Positions 16,361 to 29,300 of a stretch of DNA of 64,000 bases are shown here, piece by piece. The position numbers and the translations under genes were made by a program. Each line of letters begins with the position of its first letter. Position 1 is the stretch's first letter. This DNA is from an uncultured Kiritimatiellota bacterium. Lineage in GTDB: Bacteria; Verrucomicrobiota; Kiritimatiellia; RFP12; UBA1067. Location: NCBI GenBank assembly GCA_934621385.1, contig CAKTUI010000002.1, positions 1 to 64,000 of the forward strand. The letters are read 5' to 3'. The notes below the pieces were generated by a model that was not told where the DNA came from, did not search any database, and saw only the letters and a program-made list of their open reading frames with translations.

Positions 16361-17082
16361 TACTGCACCACCATTTCGTAGTCATTCGGGTTCACGAGTG
16401 CCCAAATCGTCTTCGAGCGATCCTGAAGGCCCTGCCGACGCTCAATCATCGGTTCGCCGTTCTGCGTGGCATTCATGATCTTGTCGTTGTTCCAAAACGC
16501 CTGATCAAGGGACTTCGGATGCGAGTCAATGCCCTTAATCTCGCTTTCGCAGTTGCCGGCAAGGATGGTGCCGTCCTTGTTCGCAATGACAAGGCCAATA
16601 GCCTTCGGCTCGCCATAGCGCTCCAAATAGGACGGATGCAGGCAGACGCTCGCCGCGTGCGACCCCTTCGGGATGTTCGCATAGGTCACGGTCGTGGAGA
16701 AATAAGAGTACGGCGGAAGCTTGTCCGTCTTGTCCTTTTCCGTCGCGCTCTTCGTCTCAAGAAGGACGTGCCACGTGAAAGTCAACTGATCCTGCCAACG
16801 CGCATAAGTCGTGTACTTCGTCTCAAGCACAATCCACTTGCGGGGCTTCGTGAAGCACTGGCCGATAATCGACGCGCCCGAAAGCGACGAGACGGACAGC
16901 GTCGAGGCGCGCCCTGTCTTCGGGAACTGGTCAATCGTCACCTTCGCATCGTTCCCCGAGACAACCGTTTCCTCTTCCGCCGCCTCAGGCTTTGCACGCG
17001 AAGACCTGCGTGAGGGCGCGGCAAACGCCGACACCGCAACCGAAAAAGCCGCCGTCACAAGAATCATCTGTTTCATGTTCAT
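16360..17082 (-). CDS. Amuc_1102-like secreted protein
   Basis: 240 residues with a cleavable signal peptide (about 1-22, ending SAFAA), a short basic/acidic linker and a single beta-rich domain (about 45-240). It is the first gene of the pilus-like locus, in the position of Amuc_1102. WIVLETKYTTYARWQDQLTF and AIGLVIANKDGTILAGNC are typical of the region I associate with that family. Function is unknown; a periplasmic accessory of the pilus-like machine is likely. RBS AAAGGAA lies seven bases before the ATG. Confidence 0.75.
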   Translation of the reverse strand: MNMKQMILVTAAFSVAVSAFAAPSRRSSRAKPEAAEEETVVSGNDAKVTIDQFPKTGRASTLSVSSLSGASIIGQCFTKPRKWIVLETKYTTYARWQDQLTFTWHVLLETKSATEKDKTDKLPPYSYFSTTVTYANIPKGSHAASVCLHPSYLERYGEPKAIGLVIANKDGTILAGNCESEIKGIDSHPKSLDQAFWNNDKIMNATQNGEPMIERRQGLQDRSKTIWALVNPNDYEMVVQ

Positions 17083-17097
17083 GCTTTCGTTCCTTTC

Positions 17098-18087
17098 TTA
17101 AAGTACCTTCATCTTCGGAAGATCCTGAATATCCACCAAACCGACAACACGGCCCTGCTCATCGCACACGGGCAAATCGTCGATGCGACGACGCTCAAAG
17201 ACCTTGAGCAACTCGGCCGCGTAGGCATCGTCCCTGACGAACATCGGCCCATGCGTCATGTAGGTCTCGACCGGCGCACCCAGTACGCCCGAACGGTCCT
17301 GAGCCTGCGCCATCACGCGGCGAAAATCGCCATCCGTAAAAATGCCCAGCAGGCGACCCTCCGCGTCCGCAATGACGGCCGAACCGGCCTGAGCCTTCGT
17401 CATCGCCAGAAGCGTCTCCATGACCGTCGCGGTCGGGGCGACGCGAGCAAGCCGTTCGCCCGTGCGCATGACATCCGTCACCTTCATGACAAGAGCCCGT
17501 CCAATGGCTCCCGCCGGATGGTTCATGGCGTAGTCCTCAATCGGGAATTTCTGCGCGTCAATCATTACCATGGCCAGCGCATCGCCCATGGCCATCGTTG
17601 CCGTCGTCGAGTTCGTCGGCGCCATGCCGAACGGACACGCCTCACGCCCGCAGGGAATGGCGATATGAATGTCACTCATCTTCGCCAGCGTCGACTGGGG
17701 ATTGCCCGTCATGGAAATCACCTTCAGCCCATGGCGGCGAATCGCCGGTATCAGGCGGATGACTTCCTCGGACTCGCCGCTGAACGAAAGAGCCAGCAGG
17801 ACGTCCCGGGCTGAAACCATTCCCAAATCTCCGTGCATGGCCTGAACCGGGTTCAAGACGATGGAGCGCGTTCCCGTTGAGGCGAAAATCGCGCTCATCT
17901 TCTCCGCAATATGCAGATTCTTGCCAACGCCGGAGACGACGACAATGCCATCATGGGAAACGACATCCAACATCAGCCCCACCGCCTCGGTGAAACTGGC
18001 GTCAATCGAATCCCGCGTCCGGCGCAAGCCCTCGATCTCAATGTCGAAGACCTGCCGCGCACGCTTTATCTGGTCATCTGCCGTCAT
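17098..18087 (-). CDS. kdsD: Arabinose-5-phosphate isomerase (KdsD/KpsF/GutQ family)
   Basis: A 329-residue protein with an N-terminal SIS sugar-isomerase domain (about 30-200; VVVSGVGKN at 49-57, SFSGESEE at 101-108, APTNSTTATMAMGDALA at 156-172) and two CBS domains (about 203-257 and 275-329). It interconverts ribulose 5-phosphate and arabinose 5-phosphate, the first step to KDO for lipopolysaccharide, so a Gram-negative envelope is implied. It lies 12 bases after pta in the direction of transcription and just upstream of the pilus-like genes. Start ATG with GTAAGGAG ahead. Confidence 0.92.
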   Translation of the reverse strand: MTADDQIKRARQVFDIEIEGLRRTRDSIDASFTEAVGLMLDVVSHDGIVVVSGVGKNLHIAEKMSAIFASTGTRSIVLNPVQAMHGDLGMVSARDVLLALSFSGESEEVIRLIPAIRRHGLKVISMTGNPQSTLAKMSDIHIAIPCGREACPFGMAPTNSTTATMAMGDALAMVMIDAQKFPIEDYAMNHPAGAIGRALVMKVTDVMRTGERLARVAPTATVMETLLAMTKAQAGSAVIADAEGRLLGIFTDGDFRRVMAQAQDRSGVLGAPVETYMTHGPMFVRDDAYAAELLKVFERRRIDDLPVCDEQGRVVGLVDIQDLPKMKVL

Positions 18088-18099
18088 TCGCCTTGCTCC

Positions 18100-19140
18100 T
18101 TACCTTTTTGTCACGCTCTGGAGAAGCGTCACGCAAATCGTGCCAACGATATCTTCCGCATAGCACCCACGCGAGAGGTCGTTCATCGCCTTCGCAAGGC
18201 CCTGGAGGTTCGGGCCAATCGCCGTCGCGCCACCCAGACGCTGCGCAATCTTATAGCCGATGTTGCCCGCCTGAAGGTCGGGGAAGATGAAGACATTGGC
18301 ATTGCCCTGAATGGTGCCGTCGGGATTTTTCAGGCGCCCGACAGCCGGTGCAATCGCCGCGTCAAACTGGAGTTCGCCGTCCATGGGGATGCCCTTCTCG
18401 GCAAACCGGGGCTTCGCCAACTCGACGGCCTTCTGGACCTTCTCAACGAGTTCACCCGCCGCGCTCCCCTTCGTCGAGAAGCTGAGGTAGGCCACACGCG
18501 GCTCGTTGCCCGTCAATTCGCGATACGTCTGAGCCGTCGCCAAACCAATATCCACCAGCTGCTCGGCCGACGGATTGGGAATCACGGCACAGTCACCGAA
18601 GGCCAGCACCGAATCGCCCGAAGGCGTCGGATTCTTGAGATCCAGCAAAAAGCAAGAGCTCGCCGTCTTCACGCCCTTCTGCGTGCCCAGCGTGTGGAAA
18701 GCCGCACGGAGCATATCGCCCGTCGAGGCAATCGACCCGGCCACGAGACCGTTGACGCGCCCAAGCTTCACCATCATGCCGCCGAAATAGATGCGCTTCG
18801 TCCGCAGCGTCTTCTGCGCGCCGGCCAAATCGATGATTTTCTGCTTCTCGGCCGGCTTGCGCGACTCCTTCGCATTCCAAGCCTCAAGATAGGCCGCCTC
18901 AAGTTCCGCATCACCCTTCGTGTAGTCAATCGTCTGAATGGCGCGGTCGGCAAGGTGAAGCCCCGCCTTTTCCTCGGCGGCCGAAATCTCCTCGGCCGTT
19001 CCCAACACGATGGGCGTACAAATGTGCCGATCCACACAGGCACAAGCCGCCGTAATGACACGCGGGTCCATGCCTTCCGGCAGGACAACCGTTCCGTTCA
19101 GTTTTGACGCACGCGCAATAATGTTACCAATTGCACTCAT
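18100..19140 (-). CDS. pta: Phosphate acetyltransferase
   Basis: A 346-residue short-form Pta (PTA_PTB domain only, without the N-terminal DRTGG region of enteric Pta). It interconverts acetyl-CoA and acetyl phosphate. Landmarks are VVLPEGMDPRV, LNPTPSG-like KNPTPSGDSVLAFGDCAV and the C-terminal signature FPDLQAGNIGYKIAQRLGGA. The ATG at 19140 has GGAAAG upstream; two further codons with a TTG would extend the frame. It is paired with ackA, 15 bases downstream of it, giving ATP and acetate from fermentation. Confidence 0.95.
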   Translation of the reverse strand: MSAIGNIIARASKLNGTVVLPEGMDPRVITAACACVDRHICTPIVLGTAEEISAAEEKAGLHLADRAIQTIDYTKGDAELEAAYLEAWNAKESRKPAEKQKIIDLAGAQKTLRTKRIYFGGMMVKLGRVNGLVAGSIASTGDMLRAAFHTLGTQKGVKTASSCFLLDLKNPTPSGDSVLAFGDCAVIPNPSAEQLVDIGLATAQTYRELTGNEPRVAYLSFSTKGSAAGELVEKVQKAVELAKPRFAEKGIPMDGELQFDAAIAPAVGRLKNPDGTIQGNANVFIFPDLQAGNIGYKIAQRLGGATAIGPNLQGLAKAMNDLSRGCYAEDIVGTICVTLLQSVTKR

Positions 19141-19155
19141 TTCCAATCTTTCCTT

Positions 19156-20295
19156 TTACTTGCTGAGGACGCGCACGGTATCCCGCGCAATCATGAGTTC
19201 CTCATTCGTCGGCAAGACAACGACGGGGATCTTTGACCCCTTGGCCGAGAGAACGGCCGTCACGCCATGGGACTTCGCATTGGCGCGGCGATCCAACTTG
19301 ATGCCGAGCGCACCGAGGCGGCTAATGATCCGCGCACGGGCCTCGGACGAGTTCTCGCCAATGCCACCGGTCATGATAATCGCATCCGCCCCACCAATGA
19401 CGGTGTTGTAGGCCCCGATGTAGAGGGCCGTGCGGTAGGCGAGCATCTCCAGCGCCAGTTCCGCCCGCTGATCGCCCTTGTCCGCACGGGCGCAAATGTC
19501 ACGGCAGTCGCCGCCGGCGACACCCGAAATCGCCTGCAGGCCGGACTTCTTGTTCAGGATCGTGTCCATCTCAGCCGGCGAGAGCTTCTCGGCCTCCATA
19601 ATCGACAGAACCGCCGCCGCGTCAATGTCGCCGCACCGCGTCCCCATCACAAGTCCCGCCAACGGCGTCAGGCCCATCGTCGTGTCGACGACCTCACCGT
19701 TCTTAATCGCCGCGAGCGAGGAACCGTTGCCGAGGTGGCAGGTGACGAGGTTCACCTTCGAGACAGGCTTGCCGAGGTACTCGGCCGCCGCCTGGGTGAT
19801 GAACTTGTGCGACGTCCCGTGAAAACCATACTTGCGGATGCCGTACTTCTTGTAGTACTTCGGGTCAATCGCATACATCGCCACACAGTCGGGCATCGTC
19901 TGATGAAAGGCCGTATCAAAGACACCGACGTTCGGAACGCCCTTGAAGATCTTCTCGCAGGCCTCAACGCCCCCGAGATTGGCCGGCATGTGCAACGGGC
20001 CGAACTTGACGAGCTTCTTGGCCTTCGCCATATTCGCCTTGTTCAGCAGAACCGAGTCCTTGAAGACCTCGCCGCCGTGAAGAATACGATGGCCGATGGC
20101 ATCAATATCCGTCGGATTGCCCAAGTCGGCAACGACCTTCTTGAGTGCCTCAGCATGGTTGGCCGGGCCACCCGCACCGATTCGCTCGACAAGCCCTTTC
20201 GCAAGCCGCGTCTCAGTCTTCATGTCGAAGAGCTGATACTTCAGCGAACTCGAACCCGAGTTGACCACGAGAACCTTCCTGATTTCCTTCTTCAT
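19156..20295 (-). CDS. ackA: Acetate kinase
   Basis: A 379-residue ASKHA-fold kinase making ATP and acetate from acetyl phosphate. The phosphate-binding N-terminus VLVVNSGSSSLKYQLFDM, the KYGFHGTSHKFI block, HLGNGSSLAAI and TGGIGENSSEAR are all present. It is slightly shorter than typical AckA (near 400). The frame is open for 11 more codons, but the ATG at 20295 follows AGAAGGA and gives the family N-terminus. It forms a pta-ackA operon with kdsD downstream. Confidence 0.95.
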   Translation of the reverse strand: MKKEIRKVLVVNSGSSSLKYQLFDMKTETRLAKGLVERIGAGGPANHAEALKKVVADLGNPTDIDAIGHRILHGGEVFKDSVLLNKANMAKAKKLVKFGPLHMPANLGGVEACEKIFKGVPNVGVFDTAFHQTMPDCVAMYAIDPKYYKKYGIRKYGFHGTSHKFITQAAAEYLGKPVSKVNLVTCHLGNGSSLAAIKNGEVVDTTMGLTPLAGLVMGTRCGDIDAAAVLSIMEAEKLSPAEMDTILNKKSGLQAISGVAGGDCRDICARADKGDQRAELALEMLAYRTALYIGAYNTVIGGADAIIMTGGIGENSSEARARIISRLGALGIKLDRRANAKSHGVTAVLSAKGSKIPVVVLPTNEELMIARDTVRVLSK

Positions 20296-20342
20296 CGTAT
20301 CCTTCTTTTTCCCTTTTGAGAACGTCAAGACCTCGTCCGACC

Positions 20343-23300
20343 TCAGTCCTCGTCCACGACTTCCACCTTGTAGAAGCCGCTGGTCAGGTTGAGGGTCGGG
20401 TCAAGCGGCACTTCGACGCACTGCTCGCCCTTGCCGATTTCAACGCCGCGCACGGTCGTCACCAGCGACCAGCCCGCTTCCGCGAGAGTCTTCTTCTCGT
20501 AAACCTTCACGGTGACACGCTTCGTTTCCACGGAGAGCCCGTAGACCTGGCTCACGAGCTGGCCCGCCACAGACGGCTGGACATCCGCGTCGAATGTCAG
20601 GACGACGCGATTCTGAACCGGGTCAAGCGTCAGCGAGGTGATGTTCAGCTCGCTCATCGTCGCCTGGCTCCGAACGGCCGCGATGAGATTCTCGGTCGTC
20701 AGGCTGCCGCCCGTCAGACCCAGGAGAATCCGTGCATACGAACCGTTCTGGAAGATCGTCACGGGCGCACCCGAGAGATCCGCCGAAAGACCGTTCTTCT
20801 TGCTGATGAAGGCCTCCACGTCAAAGAGGATCTTGCCACCCTCCATGACATCGGACTGAATCTTGTCCTTCACCGAGTCCCACGAACCCGTCCAACCGGC
20901 CTTCGCATACTCGTAGGCATCCGGAATCCAGTCGCCATCCGTATCAGCATCCTCAATGTAGACGGTCACGGATGGAGCCGTCGTGTCGGAGATCGACAGG
21001 ACGATCGCCTCGGATGTGCCGCCCCACGATTCCCAGGCACCGTGCTGGAAGTCGCCATCCGAATCGATGAACGCACGGATGTAGTACGTGCCGTTCGCCG
21101 GAAGGCCCCTCAAGCGCGCATTGGGCTGAGTCAGGGTCATATCGGTCACGGACGAGCCAACCACATTCGTCACAAACGTTTGGGCGAGCGGCTCACCCGA
21201 GAAGTCCGCCGTCGGGAACGCCTGGACCCGGATGATGCCGTTCGTCTGCGTCAGCTGGGAGATGCGATCGAGGACATTCGTCGGACCGGCGTACTTCACG
21301 ACCACATCGATGGACGAGTAGCCATGGTCATTCATCTCACGCCCCGCATTGACCGAGGCCGAGAACGCCATCAGCGGCGACCAAGCCGGGCGGCGGAACT
21401 TCGCGTTGTACATGGCCACGCGGCACTTGTAGTTCGCCGTCCGCGACAGGATCTTGCCCTGCGGCGTCTGGTCGCCAAACGAACAATCAGCCGTCCATTC
21501 ATACGAACCGTCGCGGCTCACCTTCGGGGCCTTGCGGATGCCCGAGTCGTACACGACTTCCTCGCCATCCGACGTGAGAATCTGCAGCTGGAAGGCCGTG
21601 TAAGTGTTGAACCCGTTCATCGTCCAGCGGAAGGTCGGACGCGCATTGTAGTAGATGCCCTCTTCCGCGCAACGCGTCATCTCGGGAACCGTCCGCAACT
21701 GGGCGGCATCAAAGACGCGGTCGACGTTCAGCAGGAACAGGCGATTCGTCTGCGAGGCAGCCGTCGTGCCCTCACCAACGACGATGCGGTAGGTGACATT
21801 CGTCGGATCCAGCAACCAGTTGCCGTCCTCATCGTAGATGTTCAGGGCACTGTTGTTGTAGACCTCGTCCTCAAAGGTCGACCAGTCAAGGTCAAGCTCA
21901 TCCGCCCCGAGGAAGTCGCCCTCGTGCAGGTAGGTGCGGACACCAAGGTCGAGGTACTTGTCCAGCACCACACGACCCTTGATGTTTAGGTAGCTCGATC
22001 CAAGGTCCTCACCCAGACCGTAGCCATCCACGGCCGTACGGACAACGCGAATGCGCTGCTTGCGCGTCGTCGTATCGAGCAAGACACCGATTTCATTCGT
22101 CGTAATGCCGCTGCTACCTTCGTAGTAATAGGTCCTATCTGTTTCACCGGTCGTCAAGTCCATGCGGGTAAAGACGGGATGCGTCTCGGTGAGTTCCACG
22201 GTAAACCGGGCACCCTCCCAGCCGACATCCACATTGTCCACGAAACCAAACGGCTCGCCGGGCGTGTACTTACCATCGCCATTGGTATCGGCAAAGGCGA
22301 TGAACTTGTTCAGCCCCTCGCGGACATAACCGTGGCTCTTCGGCGCACTGGCGGTTTCTTCGCCGCCCGAACCGGACGAATCGGAGGACGACGCGACCTC
22401 TGCCGAATCGGCATCGGAGAGATAGTACGTGCCATTGGCATCCGCACCAATCTTCGCCGAACTCCAAGCGATATAAACATAACTGTTATCCAAGTTCAAC
22501 TTGTCATAGTTGATGTACTGATCCGTCTTGTTCGACTCGGAATCATTCTGAGAATTGTCACCCGTCGCATTCGTACGCTGGAAGTAACCATATCCCGACA
22601 ACGCCGAGTTGGAGAAGTCAACCGAGACAGCCCCCGTGTCATAGTCAACGGAACCGACCTGAACCTCATTGGTCTCGCCCGTACGGGAGAAGACATTCGC
22701 ATACAGGCCGCCGTCCTTATCCTGCACGAAGTAATACCACTTCGAATTAGAGCTTTCGCCCGGATAGTTTCCGACTTCCTCACCATCCTTGAGGTAGACC
22801 AAACGGTACGCCATATCACGGAAGTGAATCTTCAGCGTTCCCGGCGTAATCGCACCCGGCCCAAGGCTATACTTCTTCGTGCCAGTCGGCTTCAGACCAA
22901 GATACTTGGTGTGGGCCTTCTCAGATGCACTCGAAGCAACAGTCGAAACCGTCCAGATGGCATCAGGTGTGCTCGTCATTTCCGGATCCGTCTCCTGGTT
23001 CCACGCCTGGAAGACGATGGGGGCCGTGATGGCATCCTTACCATTGTAGACAACCTTTGCCTCAACCGTCGGCACAGGATGCTCACGATAGACAAAGCCA
23101 TCGATGCCTTGCGAGATGGTACGCGTCGGATCCGTGCCAACCTTCGCCTCGGCGAAGTTCGACCACCCGTCGCCATCTTTATCCTTCTGCGGGTCGTAGA
23201 CATAGCTATTGGCGTAAAGGACACCATCATCCGCCGCCGTCGCATAATGCCGTTCCCACGCATCGTCCACCTGATCGTAGTCGGTGAAGATTTCACCGAA

Positions 23301-26300
23301 GTAGAGGTCGCCGACGCGGCGGAAGTAGTCGGGGCACGCCCCATCCGACTTCGCGTGAATCGGGCTCAACTGAGCGAATTTGAAGACTTCAGTAATCAGG
23401 TACTCGACATAATTCGAGAGTCCATCACCGTCAGCATCCGCGAACTGGTCGTCCGAACTACCCGTATCGATGCCATAGATGTCCTCCCACCAGTCGGGCA
23501 TACCATCATGATCGACATCTCGCGTATCAACAAACTCGGAATGATATTCCTTGTCGGGGAGCATACCCTTCGCCAAGTCGCGGCGGTAGGCCTCCCAGGC
23601 CGTCATGCGAATACCATTATAGTCCACCATCGTGTCCCACGTCAATGTCACAGTCGGGTCGGCGAGGTAGTTGCTCTGGGCATACTCAACCCACCAGTCG
23701 GGCATGCCGCGGTTGTTGCGATCTGCCCCCGTCTGCGCCCAGGCATCCGCCGCACCCTGATCATCCCACATGCCGCCTTCGGCGAGCGAGATGCGCCGGG
23801 CATACGCCCCACCCATCGGAAGAAGGTCCTCGCCGATGAGATTACGGTCACGGTGGGCAAAGCGATACGCGTCCTTCAACGCCTGGTCGCCCGAAATGAC
23901 ATCCCAGCGCGTACCCGTCGTCGTGTAGGGGCTATTGGGATCCTTATACAGCAACTGCTTCCACTTGCTGTAGACTTCGGCCGAACGAGCGAAATTGAAC
24001 GACGATACGCCCGCATCCTTTGCCGAAGTTGCACCGGCAAAACTCACACTCCAGTAGATCGAGTCCAGCGTCGTGCCGTCGAAACGCGGCAGATGCGAAA
24101 CCGTGTTGTTAATCCACGGCACCCATGCAGCATCCGAGTAGACGGTCGAACGAACCGTAATGTCCTCCCACCACGGGCAAACCCAGCCGTCGGGACGCGC
24201 CCAAACCGCCTTCGCGTCGGTGATCGCACCCGCCGTCGCAAAGCCGGCCGGAACCGGCATCACATCCGCCTTCTCCACTGCACCCGGCAGATGGTCGAAG
24301 GTCCAGTGGAACTTGAGTTCGGGCGGCAACTGAATGGGTTCCGTGTCAATCCGCGTCCCACCCTCGGACCAGGACTCGAACACGGCCTGACGGTTCGCCT
24401 GCGCCAAGGCGGACGTGTAGCGCGTCCGATTCTTGTAGTCGGCCTCAATATCCGCCGCGCTCCGGGCACCGTCCCAAATGCGCACCTCGTCGATGTAGCC
24501 CTTGTAGTAGCACCCGTAGTCGGCAAACGTCGGGTTCTGCACGAGCGGGAAGCGTTGGGCGTAGTCGAAGAAGATGGAAGCCATGTCCATCGCAGAGGCA
24601 CCAACCAGATAGGAACTGGCGGTATATTTCACGTATTCACCACCCAGCAAACCGTCGTTATCAATCGTAATCATGGCGATGCCGTGCTCGGGGATGACGC
24701 GAGAATTCTTCGCCCACCCCAGTTCACATGTGCCGTTGACATAGAGCTTGAGGGCCTTACCATCGTATGTCGCGCACACGTACGTCCAATTCGTCGTCGC
24801 GGCAGGACCCTGCGTAATCTCGACGGACTGCTTCTTGTCGGTACCGGCCGAATCGTACTTCGTGTACCACTTGCCGTTCTTGATGCCAATCTGGAAGTTC
24901 TTGCGCAGATACTTCTCATCCGCCGGACCGGAAGGACCGTTCCAAATGGCACGCTCGACAACCGTATGGAGTCCGCTATCCGAAAGCGTTTCCGCGTCGG
25001 GCTTCGCCCAACACTCGACCGTGTAGTAGAGGAAGTTCTCACGCGTCTCAGAAAGGGACTCGGCAGCGGGGACATCCTCTTCCGTCGGCGCATGCGTCTG
25101 CAGGAAGGACGGATCGTCGGCACCGCCAAACCACATGGCCTGACGACGCAACGAGCTATCGGAATCCTGAGGATCGGAGGCCGCCTTCGTCCGCCCCTGC
25201 GATTCCTCATAGTCGCTCAGGTAGTCGTGATCCGAGTCGTAGCCCTCGTTCTCCTCGAAAGTGAAATAGGGACTGACAATGAATACGCCCCAGTTGTTGG
25301 CCGTTTCCGTCGTAAAGTTCACGCGCTTCTGGCTCGCATCATACGAATAGCCGGGGAAGTCGGCGAAACGATAGAGCTTACCCTGATAGGTGAAGGTGCC
25401 CGTCTCGCTGGAGAACCAAGACGTTGCCGAAGCAGCCGGCAGGTAGTAGCGCGCCGTCAAGCTGCCCGAATAACTCACATCCGTCATCCACAGCGGCGTC
25501 GGATCCGTGTGCAGGTAACTGGAGGCCGCCTGAACACGCGGCAGAATCGCCTCCTGCTGGTTGCGGATGTTGTCGCCATCCGGGTCGGCAGCCGCAAGAC
25601 CGCCCAACCACGGGAACGCCTCAAAGTCCCAAATGGTGCCGCCGCCAACCGGCGAATTGCCGACATCCTTGAAGCGATAGGGACGATGCGGCGTATCCGC
25701 ATTCAGCCAGTAGTTGTCCGTGGCACTCCAGGTGCGAATGACAGGGACTTCCGGCGGACGAATGTAGGCCTCGAACACAAGGTCGCGCAGACCATCACCA
25801 TCCCCCGCAACCCCTTCCTTGCCCAGCAACGGGTTCATGCCATGGAAGAGCTCGTAGTAGTCGTCCATGCCGTCACCATCCGTATCAATATTCCTCGGAT
25901 CGCACGTGATGTACTTCGTCGGATACATCGGCGCAAGGCCCACGAACAGCGGCGGCATCGCGCCCCAGTCCGTCGTCATCCGAACCTTGTAGGTGAAACG
26001 GTTGAAGTGCACCTTCTGGCCGTTGACTTCGACCCAGTACTTGTCGGCCGGCGGGGTCAGCAGGTCATGGTAGACGCCATCCTTGAACATATAGTAGCGC
26101 CCGCCTGCAGTCTGATCCCACGTGTTCGTGCAGAGCGAGAAGTAGTTGCGCGCATCGAACGTGCCAGAGCTCATGTGCGGATTGAACTCGCCCGCCTCAT
26201 TCTGCTCGTCAAGCAGGTGCTTGAACCAGAATTCACCCCAGGCTTCCGGCTCCGTCCCCTCATCGGGAATGGACATCGGGTCGAAGAACTGGCTCGTCCA

Positions 26301-29300
26301 TCCCGAAACGGTGTCGTCATAGCGCCAGCAACGCATCGCACCGACCATGTACTCCTGCCAGTTCAGGAGGCCGTCGTTATCGTAGTCGAGGAAGGCGTCG
26401 GAGACCGTACCATCCATGCCGTCATTGTTCCAAACGACCCCGCTCGTACCATTCGTCGCCGAAGCCGTTTCATTCGTGGACGACCCCGTGCTCTCCGTCG
26501 TCCAGGTTCCGGCGAATTCAAGCTCCCACGGATCGGGCAGGCCATCACCGTCGGTATCCCACGACAACGGGTTCAGGCCGCCACCAGCGACGCCTTCCGT
26601 CCCATAGATGAAGTGCCTACCTTCTTCACCATCGTTGATGCCGTCGCCATCCGTATCGGCATTCCACGGATCGGTCGGCCAAAGCTTGTTGCGCCACTTC
26701 TGCTGGGCTTCGGTCAGCGTAATCGTCGAGCAGTACTCGCTCTCGGGATAAAGTGCCGACGAGTAGATGCCCGCAAACTCCTCCGCGAAGGTAAGACCGT
26801 CCCCATCGGGATCCTGTCCATTGGCCTGCAAGTCGGGTAGCAGGGCCGTCAGCGAACCAACCGTTCCGTTGAAGGTGAGACCCGCCGGCGCGGCATCCGG
26901 ACCGTAAATCGTATAGAGTTCCCAACCATCGGGCGTCCCATCCGCATCCGAGTCCGCGAGAAGCGGATCCGTCGTGTACTTCTGCCAGATGGCCGTCATC
27001 TTCGTCTTCGTTGTCGCCACGAGACTCTGATCGCTAATCAGTCCCTGACGATAGAGGAAGGTCATCAGCATATACTCGTCATAATTGGTGAACGGCTTCG
27101 TATTCACCGAAGTCCAGTGAGCCGCCGTCAACGGATTATAGCCGAGTTTCTGGTAGGCCCCAAAGTGAATGAACGCCACGGAAGCGGAGTCAATGACGGG
27201 AACGACGCGCTCCATCAGGTTCGTGATGTCGTCCATGCCGCACCGAATGCCAGCGACTAAATTCATCTCGCTGCTATACGCAAACGACGGGTAGAACCGC
27301 TCCGGCTCGCTTTCAAGCGGCTTTTCGTACTGGAGGGCGGTCCCCTCAGGCAGGTCGACCGGTGTCGCACCTGAACTGTAATACTTGATCTTCTTGATAA
27401 CGTTCGTCGACCAGGTCTCGTAGACCGTCGCCGCCTCCTTCAGGGCTGCCGTCTTTGTGTCCTTGTCGACCTTGACGGCAACCGGCTTGAGTGTCAGGTA
27501 GCGCTTGCCGTCCGCACCATTCACAAAGTAGCAGACCTTGGCATCCTTGCCCGTGCCATCCTCGGTGAAGAGCGCCCACGCGGAGTCACCGAACCAGCTG
27601 TTGGTGACAACCGTGTACGCATTCGTGACAAGTTCGGTCTCGCCCGCGACAATCCGCGAGGTCACATCGTATGCATTCGTCGAGACGAAGGCGAGACGCG
27701 GCAGCGTCAACGGCGCAAACGCCATGGCATCGCCATCGAGATTGGCATCGCCATCCGACACGCCGCCCGAACTCTCGGACGAAACCATCAGCGGATCCGT
27801 CTTCGACAGGACGAGTTCGTAGCCATCCGGCAATCCGTCGCCATCGGAATCGAAGTCGAACGGGTTCGTGCCGAGGACAAGCTCCTCCATATCCGTCAGG
27901 CCGTCATTATCCGAATCGGTCGTCAGGCCCGGGCTGGGTTTGCCCGACAGGTCGTGCCGCGGATCGTAGAGAGAGGCAATTGTCTCGGAAGTGATAATCT
28001 CCGGGTGCATCGGATCCTCGGGACGATACCGACGACCCTCCAGCTTCTTGTAGACACCGCCTTCGCTGTAGCCCACATGCGCCCGATACCAGATGTAGTA
28101 CTCGTAGCCGTCGGGGAAGTCGTCACCATCCGTATCGGCCTTTGTCGGATCCGTCGGACGTTCCGGCGACCACGCCAGCGCATCCGAACCGCCCGCCCAG
28201 ATGGTCGTATCGGTCACGTCGCGGCCAATCCGTGCGCAGTAGTTCGTAAAGGCCCACCATTCAATCGGCGACAGGGTCGACGTCTCATCCACATTCGGAT
28301 CCGTGAAGTTGACCTCCGAGGCAATCGAGAGCCCCGCCTGCTGCGGCGCATCGTTGAGGGCCATGGAAGCCTCGCCGCCCTTCGCATACCAACCACGAAT
28401 CTCAAAGCGGGCCTCAAACGGCGTACCCGCCGTCACCCACGTATTGGAAAGCCCCGGAATGAAGGAGGCATCGCCCGCCGTATCTGTGCTCGGGAAGTAG
28501 TCGGCATCCTCGTTGTACGACGAGATATTTTCAAGGTCATCCCCCTCAAGCGAGAGATTCGACTTATTGAGAACCCCCATGCCATACTGCGCGACATAGG
28601 TGTCAGGGATGCCGTCGCCGTTGATATCGCCGCAGTTGTCGCTTGCCAACCATTCACGCGAGAAGACCGCTTCCCAATACTGGGTGTCATAAGCCTTCTT
28701 ATCTTCCTCATGGCTCTGCAACGGAATCGAGAAAGCCTTCGTCAGAGCCGGGCCGATCACGATGTCAGTCGTCAGGTTCAGGCCGTCATAAGTGGCCGAG
28801 TTGTTGCACACCCAGGCATAGAAGAAGCTGTCGAAACCCGCCTTGCCGTTCTTGTCGTCGTCGGCGTACTTGTAGGGTGCCGCGACAAGCGGATAGGTTC
28901 CGTCCTTGTCAACGGTCGTGTTTGCAGGGCTCCCCACCTGATAGCCCTCGGCCGTCATGGCCAGCGAGGACTCCGTCACAGCAACCGAGAAGGTCGAATT
29001 CCATTTCTGCGCCGACTGGGGTGTCTGCGACTCCCCGTCCACGCGACCGGCACCAAGGCCATTCGCCCGCGCATAGCGATCGGAGTGGCGATTGGCCGAG
29101 GCACGTTCCGCCGCCGGGCCGTGCGCCGCAACGATGACCGTCTTCGTCTGCATCACATCGTAGTAGATGGTGGAGACCGACGAATTACCGTCCTTATCCG
29201 TAAAGGTGACGAGAACCGTCTTCAGACCCGGTGTCGTGAAGCGCACGGGATTGGCGAAGCGGTGCTTGGTCGTATCGGTCACACCCGTCACCGTATCAAT

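Noticed and set aside
22179..26840. 1553-residue plus-strand open frame
   Set aside because: It is antisense to the 4027-residue protein in GC-rich DNA. The translation is arginine-rich without domains, while the minus strand has a signal peptide, RBS and recognisable repeats.
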